Position numbers and translations under genes: made by a program. Shown here in pieces: positions 48,335 through 57,323 of a stretch of DNA of 61,247 nucleotides. Source of the stretch: CAVQGF01 sp045807945 (GTDB taxonomy: Bacteria > Acidobacteriota > Terriglobia > Terriglobales > Acidobacteriaceae); NCBI GenBank assembly GCA_045807945.1, contig JBJMGI010000110.1:1-61247 (forward strand), given 5' to 3'. Every line of letters begins with the position of its first letter. Position 1 is the stretch's first letter. The notes under the pieces are model-generated. The model saw only the letters and a program-made list of their open reading frames with translations, ran no database searches and was not told where the DNA came from.

Positions 48335-49993
48335 GTGTCCGTGATCCGTTGGTGTCTGCTCTTGAGCTTGATCATCCCAGCTGCTGCACAGGAGACCTCC
48401 ACTCCAGCGGCCCCGCAAGACCCAGCGGCACAACCGAAGGCCGCGCAAACCCAACAAGACGAAGCGGAGCCCGAGTACGTCTTTAAAGTGAATGTCGTTG
48501 AACGTACTGCTAAAGCGGTGAACTATCGCCATCGTGGCGGAGCCACCAAAATCAACTTCGCTGGAACGCCCTTAATGCCGAAGGCGCGCGGCGAAGCTAA
48601 GGTCGAGAGCAAACAGGGGTACATAGAGATCGAAGTAGAGTTTGACAACCTTTCGAAGCCCGATCAGTTCGGCGCTGAGTACATGACGTACGTCCTGTGG
48701 GCGGTGACGCCCGAAGGGCGGGCCATCAACCTGGGCGAGGTATTGCTGAACGGCACCCGTAGCAAACTGGACGTCACGACAGACTTGCAGGCCTTTGGGC
48801 TCATCATCACTGCCGAGCCTTATTTTGCCGTCACAGAGCCCAGCAATCTGGTGGTTATGGAGAACGTGATCAGGCCCGACACGCGAGGGCGGGTCGAAAC
48901 CATAGAGGCACGCTACGAACTTCTGGAGCGAGGCGGGTACACCAAAAATCATACGGACGTGGAGCCTGTAGTCGTCAACTACGATCTGCCGCTGGAGCTT
49001 TATGAGGCGAAAAACGCAGTCCGCATCGCCCGTCTCGCCAAAGCAGACCGCTACGCACCCCCCAGCTTTGAACGCGCAGCCGGGTTATTGAAACAAGCGG
49101 AGCAGACTGCGGCTGCCAAGAAGTTCGACAAAAAGGTGGTGGTGATGAACGCCCGCCAGGCGGTTCAGACGGCGGAAGATGCACGCGCCATCTCGCTTCG
49201 ACGCCAGGAAGAAGAGCAGCTTGCGGATGAGCGTGCAGGGGCTGCCGAGCGCGAGGCCAAAGCACGCGCGGAGACCGAAGCTCAAACCCGTGCACGCCTG
49301 CAGGCCGAAGCTGAACGTGAGGCGGCCGAGCGGCAGCGGCTCGAACAGATGGCTGCGGCCGACAAGGCCCGGGCCGAAGCTGAGGCACGACAACGTGCCT
49401 TGAATGAAGAGGCGGAGCGCCAGCGACAGGCAGCAGCGGCTTCCGAGCAGGCGCGTTTAAAAGCAGAACATGAGAAAGAGGAACTGCGAGCGCGGTTGCT
49501 GCAGCAGCTCAACACCATTCTGGAGACGCGTGACACACCACGCGGGCTAGTGGTGAACATGTCGGACGTTCTTTTCGACTCGGGCAAACACACGTTGCGT
49601 CCTCTAGCACGCGAAAAGCTGGCGAAAATCTCGGGAATCGTGCTTGCGTACCCAGGTCTAAAACTTGAGGCCGAAGGCCACACTGACAGCGTGGGGAGCG
49701 ATGCCTACAATCAAAAGCTGAGTGAACGGCGCGCGGCATCGGTACAGGATTATCTGGTGAGCCAAAGCGTTCCTGCCGATGCGATCACGTCTGTGGGCCT
49801 GGGCAAAACCGATCCTGTCGCTGACAACAAAACCGCGAAGGGTCGGCAACAGAACCGCCGCGTGGAGCTGATCGTTTCAGGCGAAGTGATCGGCACCAAG
49901 ATCGGTCCCGCGGAGAATCCGCCCCAGGCTGAGAGCGTACCCTCTCCGGTGACTGTAGCCGATCCTAGCGCAGGCGCACAGAACCCGCGTTAG
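48335..49993 (+). CDS. OmpA-family protein with coiled-coil
   Basis: A 552-residue exported protein from GTG 48335 (GAAGGAG upstream). Signal peptide to about residue 19. Residues 45-230 form a beta-rich domain (VFKVNVVERTAKAVNYRHRG). About 235-395 is a long Ala/Glu/Arg-rich coiled coil (EREAKARAETEAQTRARLQA). The C-terminus is an OmpA-type peptidoglycan-binding domain (VLFDSGKHTLRPLAREKLAK, then LEAEGHTDSVGSDAYNQKLS and ERRAASVQDYL). It probably links the outer membrane or periplasm to the cell wall. Upstream phosphoesterase and downstream PilZ-like genes share the strand. Confidence 0.94.
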   Translation: MSVIRWCLLLSLIIPAAAQETSTPAAPQDPAAQPKAAQTQQDEAEPEYVFKVNVVERTAKAVNYRHRGGATKINFAGTPLMPKARGEAKVESKQGYIEIEVEFDNLSKPDQFGAEYMTYVLWAVTPEGRAINLGEVLLNGTRSKLDVTTDLQAFGLIITAEPYFAVTEPSNLVVMENVIRPDTRGRVETIEARYELLERGGYTKNHTDVEPVVVNYDLPLELYEAKNAVRIARLAKADRYAPPSFERAAGLLKQAEQTAAAKKFDKKVVVMNARQAVQTAEDARAISLRRQEEEQLADERAGAAEREAKARAETEAQTRARLQAEAEREAAERQRLEQMAAADKARAEAEARQRALNEEAERQRQAAAASEQARLKAEHEKEELRARLLQQLNTILETRDTPRGLVVNMSDVLFDSGKHTLRPLAREKLAKISGIVLAYPGLKLEAEGHTDSVGSDAYNQKLSERRAASVQDYLVSQSVPADAITSVGLGKTDPVADNKTAKGRQQNRRVELIVSGEVIGTKIGPAENPPQAESVPSPVTVADPSAGAQNPR

Positions 49994-50100
49994 ATTCAGT
50001 TAGGGAAAGACTGCGCTCGGTATGAGGCGGCGGGTGACACTACCTGCCGTACGGGCTACACTTAATAAAAGCTGAAGAAACGAAGGATTGGGCTGGGGCG

Positions 50101-50442
50101 ATGGAACCTGGACAGGAAACTGTACGCTGGCTGAAGTTCTCACTCGACGTCCGCCTGGGCTCGATCGAGGTCAACAAAAAGCCATATGAAGGCTCGAGCC
50201 GGGTGGGCCACCTGGATGAGACCGGCATCGGAATCTTCATTCCCGCAAACCTGAAGAAGGGCGATGTTGCAGTGCTGGAATTTACGCTGCCGAATTCGAC
50301 CTCTCCCATGAAAGTGAATGCGAAACTGGCGAACCGGACCGGTTTCCGCTACTGGTTCGTGTTCACCGACCTAGCTGCCGAGCAGCAGCAACGCATCCAG
50401 AAGGCGTGCGCGAAGGCGAAGGCCGAAGTACCACAATCCTGA
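50101..50442 (+). CDS. PilZ-like domain protein
   Basis: A 113-residue protein with a PilZ-like barrel: a DETGIG element in place of the D/NxSxxG motif, then GIFIPANLKKGDVAVLEFTL and NRTGFRYWFVFTDLAAEQQQ. The RxxxR motif for c-di-GMP binding is not clear (DVRLGSIEV is in the place where it might be), so nucleotide binding is uncertain. ATG 50101 follows GGGG. The next gene starts 69 bases later. Confidence 0.72.
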   Translation: MEPGQETVRWLKFSLDVRLGSIEVNKKPYEGSSRVGHLDETGIGIFIPANLKKGDVAVLEFTLPNSTSPMKVNAKLANRTGFRYWFVFTDLAAEQQQRIQKACAKAKAEVPQS

Positions 50443-50511
50443 AATCAGCAGGCATAAACAACGCCAACTGCGTTTTGACGAAGCGCATCCCAACAGAAAA
50501 CGGGGTGGGCC

Positions 50512-51480
50512 ATGGATACGCAGGTGCACGAGGTCGCGACGGGCGTCAGCTTTCTCTCTGCGGGGATCGCAAATCTCTATTTTGTAGGTGAAGACGCGAG
50601 CCGGTGGATCCTGGTGGATGCCGGCATGCACGGCTACTTCGACACCGTCATGAAGGCCGCCGAGTCTAAATTCGGGGCCGGCGCTGCTCCCCTGTACATC
50701 GTTCTGACTCACGGACATTTTGATCACGCCGGCTCGGCTGCGGCGCTCGCCAAGCGCTGGCGCGTGCCCATCTACGCTCACAAGATGGAGATCCCGTTTC
50801 TGACCGGAAAATCGGATTACCCGCCGCCAGACCCGACGGTGGGCGGAGCCATGTCTCTGCTGGGGCGCTTTTTCCCGAACCGTAAGGTCCATTTGAATGG
50901 CCTTGTGGAAGAGCTGGGTGACTCGCTGCCGAACTTCGACGAGTGGCAGGTGCACTACACACCCGGCCACACGCCCGGCCACATCTCCTTCTTTCGCCCG
51001 AAAGACCGGACGCTGATCGCCGGGGACGCGTTCACCACCGTGGACCTCGATTCCTTTTCGGCGATGGCGACGAAAAAGCAAGAGGTGTCGCGCCCGCCTG
51101 CCTACTTCACATCTGACTGGGAAGCTGCGCATCACTCAGTCGAGCACCTGGCTGACCTTGCTCCGAGAGTACTCGCTGCCGGGCACGGGCTGCCGATGTC
51201 TGGCGCCGAAGCTGGCGAGCAGCTGAACGCCCTGGCTGAGCAGTTCCCAGTTCCCGAGAAGGGACGCTACGTCAACGAGCCGGTACGCGCCGACGAGAGT
51301 GGCATCACGTATCTTCCTCCCCCCGTCTCTGATCCGTTGCCGAAGGTTGCGGCGGGAATCGGAGTGGCTGCCGCTGCTGCAGGATTGACAGCAGCTCTGG
51401 TAGCGCGGTCGAGAAAGGTGAAGCGAGAGAAAGAGAAGCAGCAGCAAGAGCAGCTGGACAAGGACAATCGGGCTGCATAA
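50512..51480 (+). CDS. Metallo-beta-lactamase-fold hydrolase with C-terminal membrane segment
   Basis: A 322-residue protein. Residues 10-225 are an MBL-fold hydrolase with the HxHxDH motif (THGHFDHAG, residues ~66-74), GDAFTT for the bridging Asp and the later His in GHGLPMSG. Near HTPGHTPGHISFF is the third ligand set. About 276-300 is an Ala/Gly-rich membrane segment (AAGIGVAAAAAGLTAALVAR), then a charged coiled tail (RKVKREKEKQQQEQLDKDNR). An MBL enzyme with a C-terminal anchor is unusual; the substrate is unknown. An intrinsic terminator follows. Confidence 0.9.
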   Translation: MDTQVHEVATGVSFLSAGIANLYFVGEDASRWILVDAGMHGYFDTVMKAAESKFGAGAAPLYIVLTHGHFDHAGSAAALAKRWRVPIYAHKMEIPFLTGKSDYPPPDPTVGGAMSLLGRFFPNRKVHLNGLVEELGDSLPNFDEWQVHYTPGHTPGHISFFRPKDRTLIAGDAFTTVDLDSFSAMATKKQEVSRPPAYFTSDWEAAHHSVEHLADLAPRVLAAGHGLPMSGAEAGEQLNALAEQFPVPEKGRYVNEPVRADESGITYLPPPVSDPLPKVAAGIGVAAAAAGLTAALVARSRKVKREKEKQQQEQLDKDNRAA

Positions 51481-51495
51481 AGGTTGAAGCAAATA

Positions 51496-51521
51496 AAAAC
51501 CCCGCTTCGGGCGGGGTTTTT
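51496..51521 (+). terminator. Intrinsic terminator after the MBL-fold gene
   Basis: AAAACCCCGC (51496-51505) pairs with GCGGGGTTTT (51511-51520) around a five-base TTCGG loop, followed by further T. Confidence 0.92.
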
Positions 51522-51547
51522 GATTTTGTCGCTCAATTCTTACCGAG

Positions 51548-51587
51548 GGAACCAGGGAGAACGCTAGCGTTTGTTTTCCCTGGTTCC
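51548..51587. repeat. 11-base inverted repeat with inner palindrome
   Basis: GGAACCAGGGA (51548-51558) and TCCCTGGTTCC (51577-51587) are exact reverse complements. Within the loop AACGCTAGCGTT (51560-51571) is itself palindromic. The unit lies just upstream of a Shine-Dalgarno sequence and a tiny open frame. Confidence 0.85.
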
Positions 51588-51600
51588 AAAGGAGACGAGT

Positions 51601-51654
51601 ATGCGTATTGAGTTAGACGCGGCAGTATCGAAAGAGGTGACAAAGAAATCCTGA
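51601..51654 (+). CDS. Possible 17-residue small ORF
   Basis: ATG 51601 to TGA 51654 encodes MRIELDAAVSKEVTKKS. AAGGAG lies six bases ahead, a near-perfect ribosome-binding site, which is notable for such a short frame. The region from 51655 to the barrel gene (51755) holds no other obvious feature. It may be a leader peptide, a small protein or chance. Confidence 0.35.
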   Translation: MRIELDAAVSKEVTKKS

Positions 51655-51754
51655 GCTGGCAGTAAACGGCTCATCCCGATAGTTTTTCATTCCTGACGTT
51701 ACATGGCCGCGAGCACTCGTAAGACGGAGCGCGTCGAATTTCATCTCATTATTC

Positions 51755-52396
51755 ATGAAACGTTATCGGCTAGTCTTTGCATTTCTTCTCTCTACTCTAA
51801 CGCTCACTAGTTTCGCGCAGGAGAACACGCAGTGGCATCACTACAACTTCAACGTTGGCGGTGGCGTCACTCCGATGGTGGGCGCTGACACCAGCCGCCT
51901 GAATACCGGCTGGAATTTCGTTGCCGGCGGCGGGTACAACTTCACCCACGCCCTGGGAATCGTCGGCGAATACATGGTGAATCAGTCGGGCGTGAGCGAC
52001 CGCGTTCTGCGGCAATTGAATGTACCGGGCGGTTCGGGCACTATCTGGTCTCTCACAGCGAACCCGACGCTGCGTATCAATCCCAGCGGCAGGTTCGGTG
52101 GATATCTGATCGGCGGCGGCGGTTTATATACACGCACCGTGCAATTCACCCAGCCGACTACGGCGGCGGTTGATTTCTTCGACCCATTCTTCGGATTCGG
52201 CACGGCGTTCGTACCCGCTGATCAGGTGATCGGCTCAGTGACACGTCACGCCGCTGGATGGAACGCAGGTGGCGGACTGACCTTCGGCCTCGGCAGTATG
52301 GGAGCAAAGCTCTACACCGAGGCGCGCTATCACTGGGCAGATACGGCCGGTAGACCGATCCAGATCGTGCCGGTGACGATCGGGCTGCGGTGGTAA
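51755..52396 (+). CDS. Outer-membrane beta-barrel protein
   Basis: A 213-residue protein with a signal peptide (MKRYRLVFAFLLSTLTLTSFAQ), then alternating strands of an OmpA/OprF-like eight-stranded barrel (FNVGGGVTPMVGADTSRLNT, YNFTHALGIVGEYMV, GRFGGYLIGGGGLYTRTVQF). It ends in VTIGLRW, with the C-terminal aromatic residue expected of outer-membrane proteins. Ligand unknown. Convergent with the TonB receptor gene (3-base gap). Confidence 0.9.
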   Translation: MKRYRLVFAFLLSTLTLTSFAQENTQWHHYNFNVGGGVTPMVGADTSRLNTGWNFVAGGGYNFTHALGIVGEYMVNQSGVSDRVLRQLNVPGGSGTIWSLTANPTLRINPSGRFGGYLIGGGGLYTRTVQFTQPTTAAVDFFDPFFGFGTAFVPADQVIGSVTRHAAGWNAGGGLTFGLGSMGAKLYTEARYHWADTAGRPIQIVPVTIGLRW

Positions 52397-52399
52397 GAG

Positions 52400-54838
52400 T
52401 TACTTCCGGCCGACTAGCCGGATGCGTGCTGTGAGCGCGCGGTGCTGATTTTGCGTGAAGGTGAAGAAGTCAGGTGAATCTATATTGTTGTTCACCGACG
52501 CAGGGTTGCGCCTGCCTGTGACGTTGTTTACCCCAAGGCGCACCGCCCATTCATGTCCGTGAAAGTGGAATCGCCGCTCGATATGAAGGTTCAGGTTCAT
52601 GTACGCAGGAAAGCGGGCGCGGTCTGCCGGCAAAACAACCTGCTGTGATTGGTTAACGACCAGAAACGGGAACCCGGTCCGCCAATCGAGTGCATAAGCA
52701 AAATCAAATTTCGAGGTAAGCGGGAGCCATCCCCAGGAAACGATGTGGTGCGGCGCATCCCAGGGTAGCGGCCCCTCGGCTTGCTGGCCGAACAAGGGAC
52801 TCGATAGCGTGAACGGCACCACCGCATTTGACCAGGCGGACGAACGTACGTACGAGAGAAAGAGCTCGTGGTTAGTTGTGAGTTTTTTATGGAGGCTGAA
52901 CGAAGCGGCATCGTAATTTCGCTTTTCCCCGCTGCGCAAAAGGTAGGTGCCTGAACTGTTCGGATTGGGATGGATATTGAAGAAGTTAAAGGCACTCTCG
53001 CCCCGTTTCTGCTGGTACTCCGTCTTAAAGTAGATCTCTAGGGGCAGCATGCGTTCGAAACTGACGCTCCAGGTCAGCGACCGGGGCGTCTGAAGAGCGC
53101 GGGTGTCGGTTATGAATGCAGTCTGCCGGGGAGGCCCAAGCGGCGTGACACCGTCTGCCGCGAAATCCTGATCGAGGCGCTGCCCCTGAAGTGATTGCGT
53201 CAAAGCCGTCAGGTTCGTTTGATCACTCACTAGGCCAACTCCACCAGTGAACTTCGTTTTGTTGTCGGAGAAGGTGTAGGTACCGGCGAAGCGGGGTTGG
53301 ACCGTCCAGTCGTGAATGATGCTGTCCCAATCAGCGCGAACACCATATTCGGCTAGGAACGCCTTCGAAACGCTCCAGCGGTCCTGCGCATAGAGCGAGA
53401 CCTCGGAATTGTGCTGAGTAAAAGCTCCATTGGGAGTGAAAGTGGTTTCGTGAACCAGAGTCCCGGCGGATCCGATGATGAAAATAGGCTTCCGCTGAAA
53501 AGTCTGGTGGTAGTTGATCCCATCCACGTCAGTGCCAATCGTGAATTCATGTTTGCGGTCACTGGTGCTGCGTACAATCCGTGCAAAACCCTCCAGCCGG
53601 TGCGAATCGGAGTGTGTGGTCTCGAAGAAGCTGCCATTGACACCCTGGGGAGTGAGCAAGTACGGCAGATCGCCGCGCGGGAGTGACCGGTTGATGAATG
53701 AGACGTATCCCACGCCGGCTTCGAGTAGAGTATGCGTGCTGATGGCGAGCGAATTCTTCACACCTGCTAAATAAGAAAACTGGTTCTGATCGACAGTGCT
53801 GCCGGGCAACGTTGTCGAGCCCAGCCCGACTCGTTGCGCGCTCTCCTGGTTCAACAGCAGGTCCCCCGTGAGCACGTTGCTGCTGCTCACATTCACTTGG
53901 ATTCGCGAAAGGCTATTGATCCTCCACACGGGGGTGGAGTTTGGATGGAACGGCAGGTCCTTATTGATGTTGAAGTCGTATTCGGCACCCAGGCCTTCAA
54001 ACCACCAAGCTTTGCCGCGAAGAATCGGCCCGGAGAAATTCACGCGAGGAGTGATGTTCGAGGGTGTGAACCCTTGCGTGAGTTCGAATCCTGGAAGAAA
54101 GTTGGTGGCACTGAAGCGGAAGTGGTCGTCGCCCGTCTTGCCTTCCAGGCGAAGAACGCCGCCGGTCCCCTTCCCATATTCGGCGGAGTAGCGGCTGGTG
54201 AGAACGTTAATGGTCCGAATCGCGTCCGGACTGATGCGAAATGCCAGCGAGCCGGTGACCGGATGCGTGATGTTGAAGCCATCGAGCTGCTCGAAATTGT
54301 CTGATGCTCCACCGCCGGCGATGTGTATCTCTCCGCTGGGCTCCTGCACGACCGAAGGCAGGAACGGGAGCACGTTGCGAAAATCCCGCGAGGAGGGATA
54401 AGGCAAGCTGAATATCTCGCGGTTGGTCAGCGTCTCGCTGGATTCGGTCTTCGCAGGATCGATCTGCGGAGGCGAATCGTTCACCTCCACGGTTTCGTGG
54501 TACTCCTCCACGTGGTGCAGGCTCACTTGCAGATGGGCCGCGCCCGACAGCTGCACATCCTGCCGGAGTTCGTAAAAACCAACCTTGCGCACGGTCACTT
54601 GGTAGCTGCCGGACGCTGGGCCGAAAAACCGGACTTTTCCGAGAGCGTCCGTCATCGCCTGAGATGTAGCTCGCGCGCCGGGCATTGAGACGGATACGAG
54701 CGCGTCAGGAACCGCAGCGCCATTCTCATCGCTGACGGTGATCAGAAGCCCCAGAGTGGTGGCGGGAACGGCCCTGCGTTGCGCCTGAAGAGAGGCGACG
54801 AGCAGCAACAGAGCTGGAACGAGCGAGAGTACCCTCAC
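52400..54838 (-). CDS. TonB-dependent receptor with carboxypeptidase-regulatory-like domain
   Basis: An 812-residue Oar-like receptor. GTG 54838 starts it, with signal peptide (RVLSLVPALLLLVASLQAQ). Residues 25-110 form a CarboxypepD_reg domain (LGLLITVSDENGAAVPDALV), then a plug (about 120-235; SRDFRNVLPFLPSVV, DGFNITHPVTG, YSAEYGKGTGGVLRL) and a barrel to the end. It imports a siderophore- or glycan-like substrate through the outer membrane, or takes part in surface attachment. No TonB system is nearby. Confidence 0.94.
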   Translation of the reverse strand: MRVLSLVPALLLLVASLQAQRRAVPATTLGLLITVSDENGAAVPDALVSVSMPGARATSQAMTDALGKVRFFGPASGSYQVTVRKVGFYELRQDVQLSGAAHLQVSLHHVEEYHETVEVNDSPPQIDPAKTESSETLTNREIFSLPYPSSRDFRNVLPFLPSVVQEPSGEIHIAGGGASDNFEQLDGFNITHPVTGSLAFRISPDAIRTINVLTSRYSAEYGKGTGGVLRLEGKTGDDHFRFSATNFLPGFELTQGFTPSNITPRVNFSGPILRGKAWWFEGLGAEYDFNINKDLPFHPNSTPVWRINSLSRIQVNVSSSNVLTGDLLLNQESAQRVGLGSTTLPGSTVDQNQFSYLAGVKNSLAISTHTLLEAGVGYVSFINRSLPRGDLPYLLTPQGVNGSFFETTHSDSHRLEGFARIVRSTSDRKHEFTIGTDVDGINYHQTFQRKPIFIIGSAGTLVHETTFTPNGAFTQHNSEVSLYAQDRWSVSKAFLAEYGVRADWDSIIHDWTVQPRFAGTYTFSDNKTKFTGGVGLVSDQTNLTALTQSLQGQRLDQDFAADGVTPLGPPRQTAFITDTRALQTPRSLTWSVSFERMLPLEIYFKTEYQQKRGESAFNFFNIHPNPNSSGTYLLRSGEKRNYDAASFSLHKKLTTNHELFLSYVRSSAWSNAVVPFTLSSPLFGQQAEGPLPWDAPHHIVSWGWLPLTSKFDFAYALDWRTGFPFLVVNQSQQVVLPADRARFPAYMNLNLHIERRFHFHGHEWAVRLGVNNVTGRRNPASVNNNIDSPDFFTFTQNQHRALTARIRLVGRK

Positions 54839-54896
54839 CCCAGCTTAGATTCTTTAAAATCAGGGCAGTTGTTCAGCGAACTTTGGAAAACGTTCC

Positions 54897-55637
54897 TCAG
54901 TTGACGCGACCGGCACGAATCGTGAACGGCCAATGAAGGGGCCGCTTCTCAGAAGCGTCTCCCCAGACCCGCGACATCTCAGCTTCAAATTGAATAACCG
55001 GGTCGATCCCATTCTGCTTGACGTAGCGGTTCGTAGCTGACCAGCTGCGAAGATAGCCAGCCAGCTCCGAGAGCGACCACTCGCGCTCCATCTTTAGCTC
55101 TGGGGTGGCGAGTTCTTCGAATGGAAACTCGATGTGTGCATAGGCTTCATCCACGATCTTGCGTTCCGGCGGCCAGTAAGGCCCGACAATCATTTTGTTG
55201 TAGTTGTGAAGGATCCGGTCAGCGGCCGCGTCGCCCAGCACGGGGTCACTGTAAACGGTGGCAACGAAGACGGCGCCGGGCTTCGCGACTCGCCGCACCT
55301 CGTCATAAAAGCGCGGCATGTCGAGCCAGTGCAGCGCCTGGGTGATGGTGACGGCGTCCACCGAGCTATTCGGGAGGCCACTCCGCTCAGCGGGGGCGAC
55401 GCGGTATTCGACGCCCTTGTGCAGCTTGGCGTTGGCGATCTGCTCGGCGCTGATGTCGGTTGCGATAACGCGATCGAAACGCTTGGCCAATCCAAGTGCT
55501 GCCTGGCCGCTTCCAGTTGCGCAATCCCATGCAAGCTCCTGTTCACGCACCGAAGATGCGATGAACTCAAACAACTCTTGCGGATAATCGGGGCGGAATT
55601 CGGCGTACAGCTTGGCCTGGGTGCTGAAGTGACTCAT
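54897..55637 (-). CDS. Class I SAM-dependent methyltransferase
   Basis: A 246-residue protein of the methyltransferase type 11 family: LAWDCATGSGQAALGLAKRF for SAM binding, VIATDISAEQIANAK, VDAVTITQALHWLDMPRFYD. The substrate is unknown. It starts two bases after the end of pntB, so it belongs to that transcript. No terminator separates it. Confidence 0.91.
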   Translation of the reverse strand: MSHFSTQAKLYAEFRPDYPQELFEFIASSVREQELAWDCATGSGQAALGLAKRFDRVIATDISAEQIANAKLHKGVEYRVAPAERSGLPNSSVDAVTITQALHWLDMPRFYDEVRRVAKPGAVFVATVYSDPVLGDAAADRILHNYNKMIVGPYWPPERKIVDEAYAHIEFPFEELATPELKMEREWSLSELAGYLRSWSATNRYVKQNGIDPVIQFEAEMSRVWGDASEKRPLHWPFTIRAGRVN

Positions 55638-55639
55638 CT

Positions 55640-57010
55640 CTAAAGATTTTTCACTTCGCCGACGACCTTCGTCAAGGAGCTCTTTGCGTCGCCGAAGAGC
55701 AGCGAAGTCTTGTCGTTGTAGAAGAGTTCGTTCTCTATGCCGGAGAAGCCGGGATTCATACTTCGTTTCAGAACGATTATGCTCTGCGCTTTTTCAGCCT
55801 CGAGGATCGGCATTCCGTAGATAGGGCTGCTGGGATCATCGTGCGCGGCAGGATTCACGACGTCATTGGCGCCGATTACGAGCGCAACATCGGCGCGTGG
55901 GAACTCGGGGTTGATCTGCTCCATGTCGTAGAGCTTGTCATACGGGACATTCGCTTCCGCGAGCAGAACGTTCATGTGCCCCGGCATGCGCCCGGCGACA
56001 GGGTGGATGGCGTACTTCACTTCCCCGCCCTTCTTCTCGATCAACTCGGCAAGCTCGCGCACCACGTGCTGCGCCTGCGCCACCGCCATGCCGTAGCCGG
56101 GGACAACGATCACGCTTCGCGCGTAGGCGAGACGCATGGCTGCATCTTCGGCAGAGATGGAATGTACCGTTAGTCCGGCGGCAGTCTTGGTGGACTTCAC
56201 GGCCGCGGCCCCGAACGCTCCGAAGAGAACGTTACCGAAGGAGCGGTTCATCGCTTTGCTCATCAGGACGGAGAGCAGGAATCCGGAGGCGCCGTCGAGC
56301 GCGCCCGCGATGATGAGGACGTTGTTGCCGATGGCGAATCCGGTCGCTGATGCGGCGAGTCCGGCGTAGGAGTTGAGCAGCGAAACCACCACCGGCATGT
56401 CCGCGCCGCCGATGGGCAGCACCATCATCACGCCGATCAGCAACCCAAGCCCGATCATCGCGTAGAAGAGATGAACGTTGGCAGGAAAGATGATGAGGTA
56501 AATAAAAATCGCAACAGCGCAGAAGAAGCAGGCGATGTTGACGATGTTCTGTCCTCTGTAAGTCATCGGCCGGCCGGGAATCAATTCCTGCAGCTTGGCG
56601 AAAGCCATGAAGCTGCCGGTTATAGTGAGCGAGCCGAAGAGGACTTCGAAGCCCAGCGCGACCATGTTGCCGTGGCTCGAACCGTGCACGTAGTAATGCG
56701 CGACGCCGACCAGCGTTGCCGCCAACGCGCCGAACATGTGCGAGATCGCGATGCGTTGCGGCATGGCCGTCATCGGAACGAGAAGTCCGATAGGAATGCC
56801 GATGATCGAGCCGATGATCAGGCCGCCAATGATCCAGTCATAGCGAACAATGTCCTGCTGCACCAGCGTGCCGACGATCGCGAGCAACATGCCGAAGGCG
56901 GCATAGTTCATCCCGCGGCGCGCCTTTTCCGGCGACGTAAGCCCCTTCAGCCCAAGGATAAAGAGCACCGACGAGGCCAGGTACATCGTCTCGATGAAGT
57001 AGGTCCTCAC
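55640..57010 (-). CDS. pntB: NAD(P) transhydrogenase subunit beta
   Basis: A 456-residue PntB. Several membrane helices (about residues 4-260) conduct protons, followed by the NADP(H)-binding domain III (VIVVPGYGMAVAQAQHVVRE, VKYAIHPVAGRMPGHMNVLL, NDVVNPAAHDDPSSPIYGMP). It uses the proton gradient to reduce NADP+ with NADH. The GTG start overlaps the stop of pntA2 (GTGA, 57007-57010). Confidence 0.97.
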   Translation of the reverse strand: MRTYFIETMYLASSVLFILGLKGLTSPEKARRGMNYAAFGMLLAIVGTLVQQDIVRYDWIIGGLIIGSIIGIPIGLLVPMTAMPQRIAISHMFGALAATLVGVAHYYVHGSSHGNMVALGFEVLFGSLTITGSFMAFAKLQELIPGRPMTYRGQNIVNIACFFCAVAIFIYLIIFPANVHLFYAMIGLGLLIGVMMVLPIGGADMPVVVSLLNSYAGLAASATGFAIGNNVLIIAGALDGASGFLLSVLMSKAMNRSFGNVLFGAFGAAAVKSTKTAAGLTVHSISAEDAAMRLAYARSVIVVPGYGMAVAQAQHVVRELAELIEKKGGEVKYAIHPVAGRMPGHMNVLLAEANVPYDKLYDMEQINPEFPRADVALVIGANDVVNPAAHDDPSSPIYGMPILEAEKAQSIIVLKRSMNPGFSGIENELFYNDKTSLLFGDAKSSLTKVVGEVKNL

Positions 57011-57315
57011 TTGCTGTCTTTCTCCACGACGCGGTCGGTGCGCTTGAACATGCGAAGCATGCGATCGGTGATGATGAATCCGCCGACGACGTTGATGGTG
57101 GCAGATATGACCGCGACGAACCCTAGGATGGTGGCAGCTTGCCCTTCATTCGCTCCCGCCGCGACGAGCGACCCGACCAGCGAGATGCCGGAGATAGCAT
57201 TGGTCGCGGACATCAGCGGCGTATGCAACAGCGGAGGAACGCGCGTGATCACCTGATATCCGACGAACGCGGCCAGGATGAAGACGTAGAGCTGAATGAT
57301 CTCGAGTTGCGACAT
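57007..57315 (-). CDS. NAD(P) transhydrogenase subunit alpha part 2 (membrane)
   Basis: A 102-residue membrane protein with three to four helices (YVFILAAFVGYQVI, TPLMSATNAISGISLVGSLV, IINVVGGFIITDRMLRMFK), the alpha-2 part of a three-subunit transhydrogenase as in Rhodospirillum rubrum (often called pntAB). Between pntA1 (8-base gap) and pntB (4-base overlap). Confidence 0.95.
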   Translation of the reverse strand: MSQLEIIQLYVFILAAFVGYQVITRVPPLLHTPLMSATNAISGISLVGSLVAAGANEGQAATILGFVAVISATINVVGGFIITDRMLRMFKRTDRVVEKDSK

Positions 57316-57323
57316 ATGCCTCC

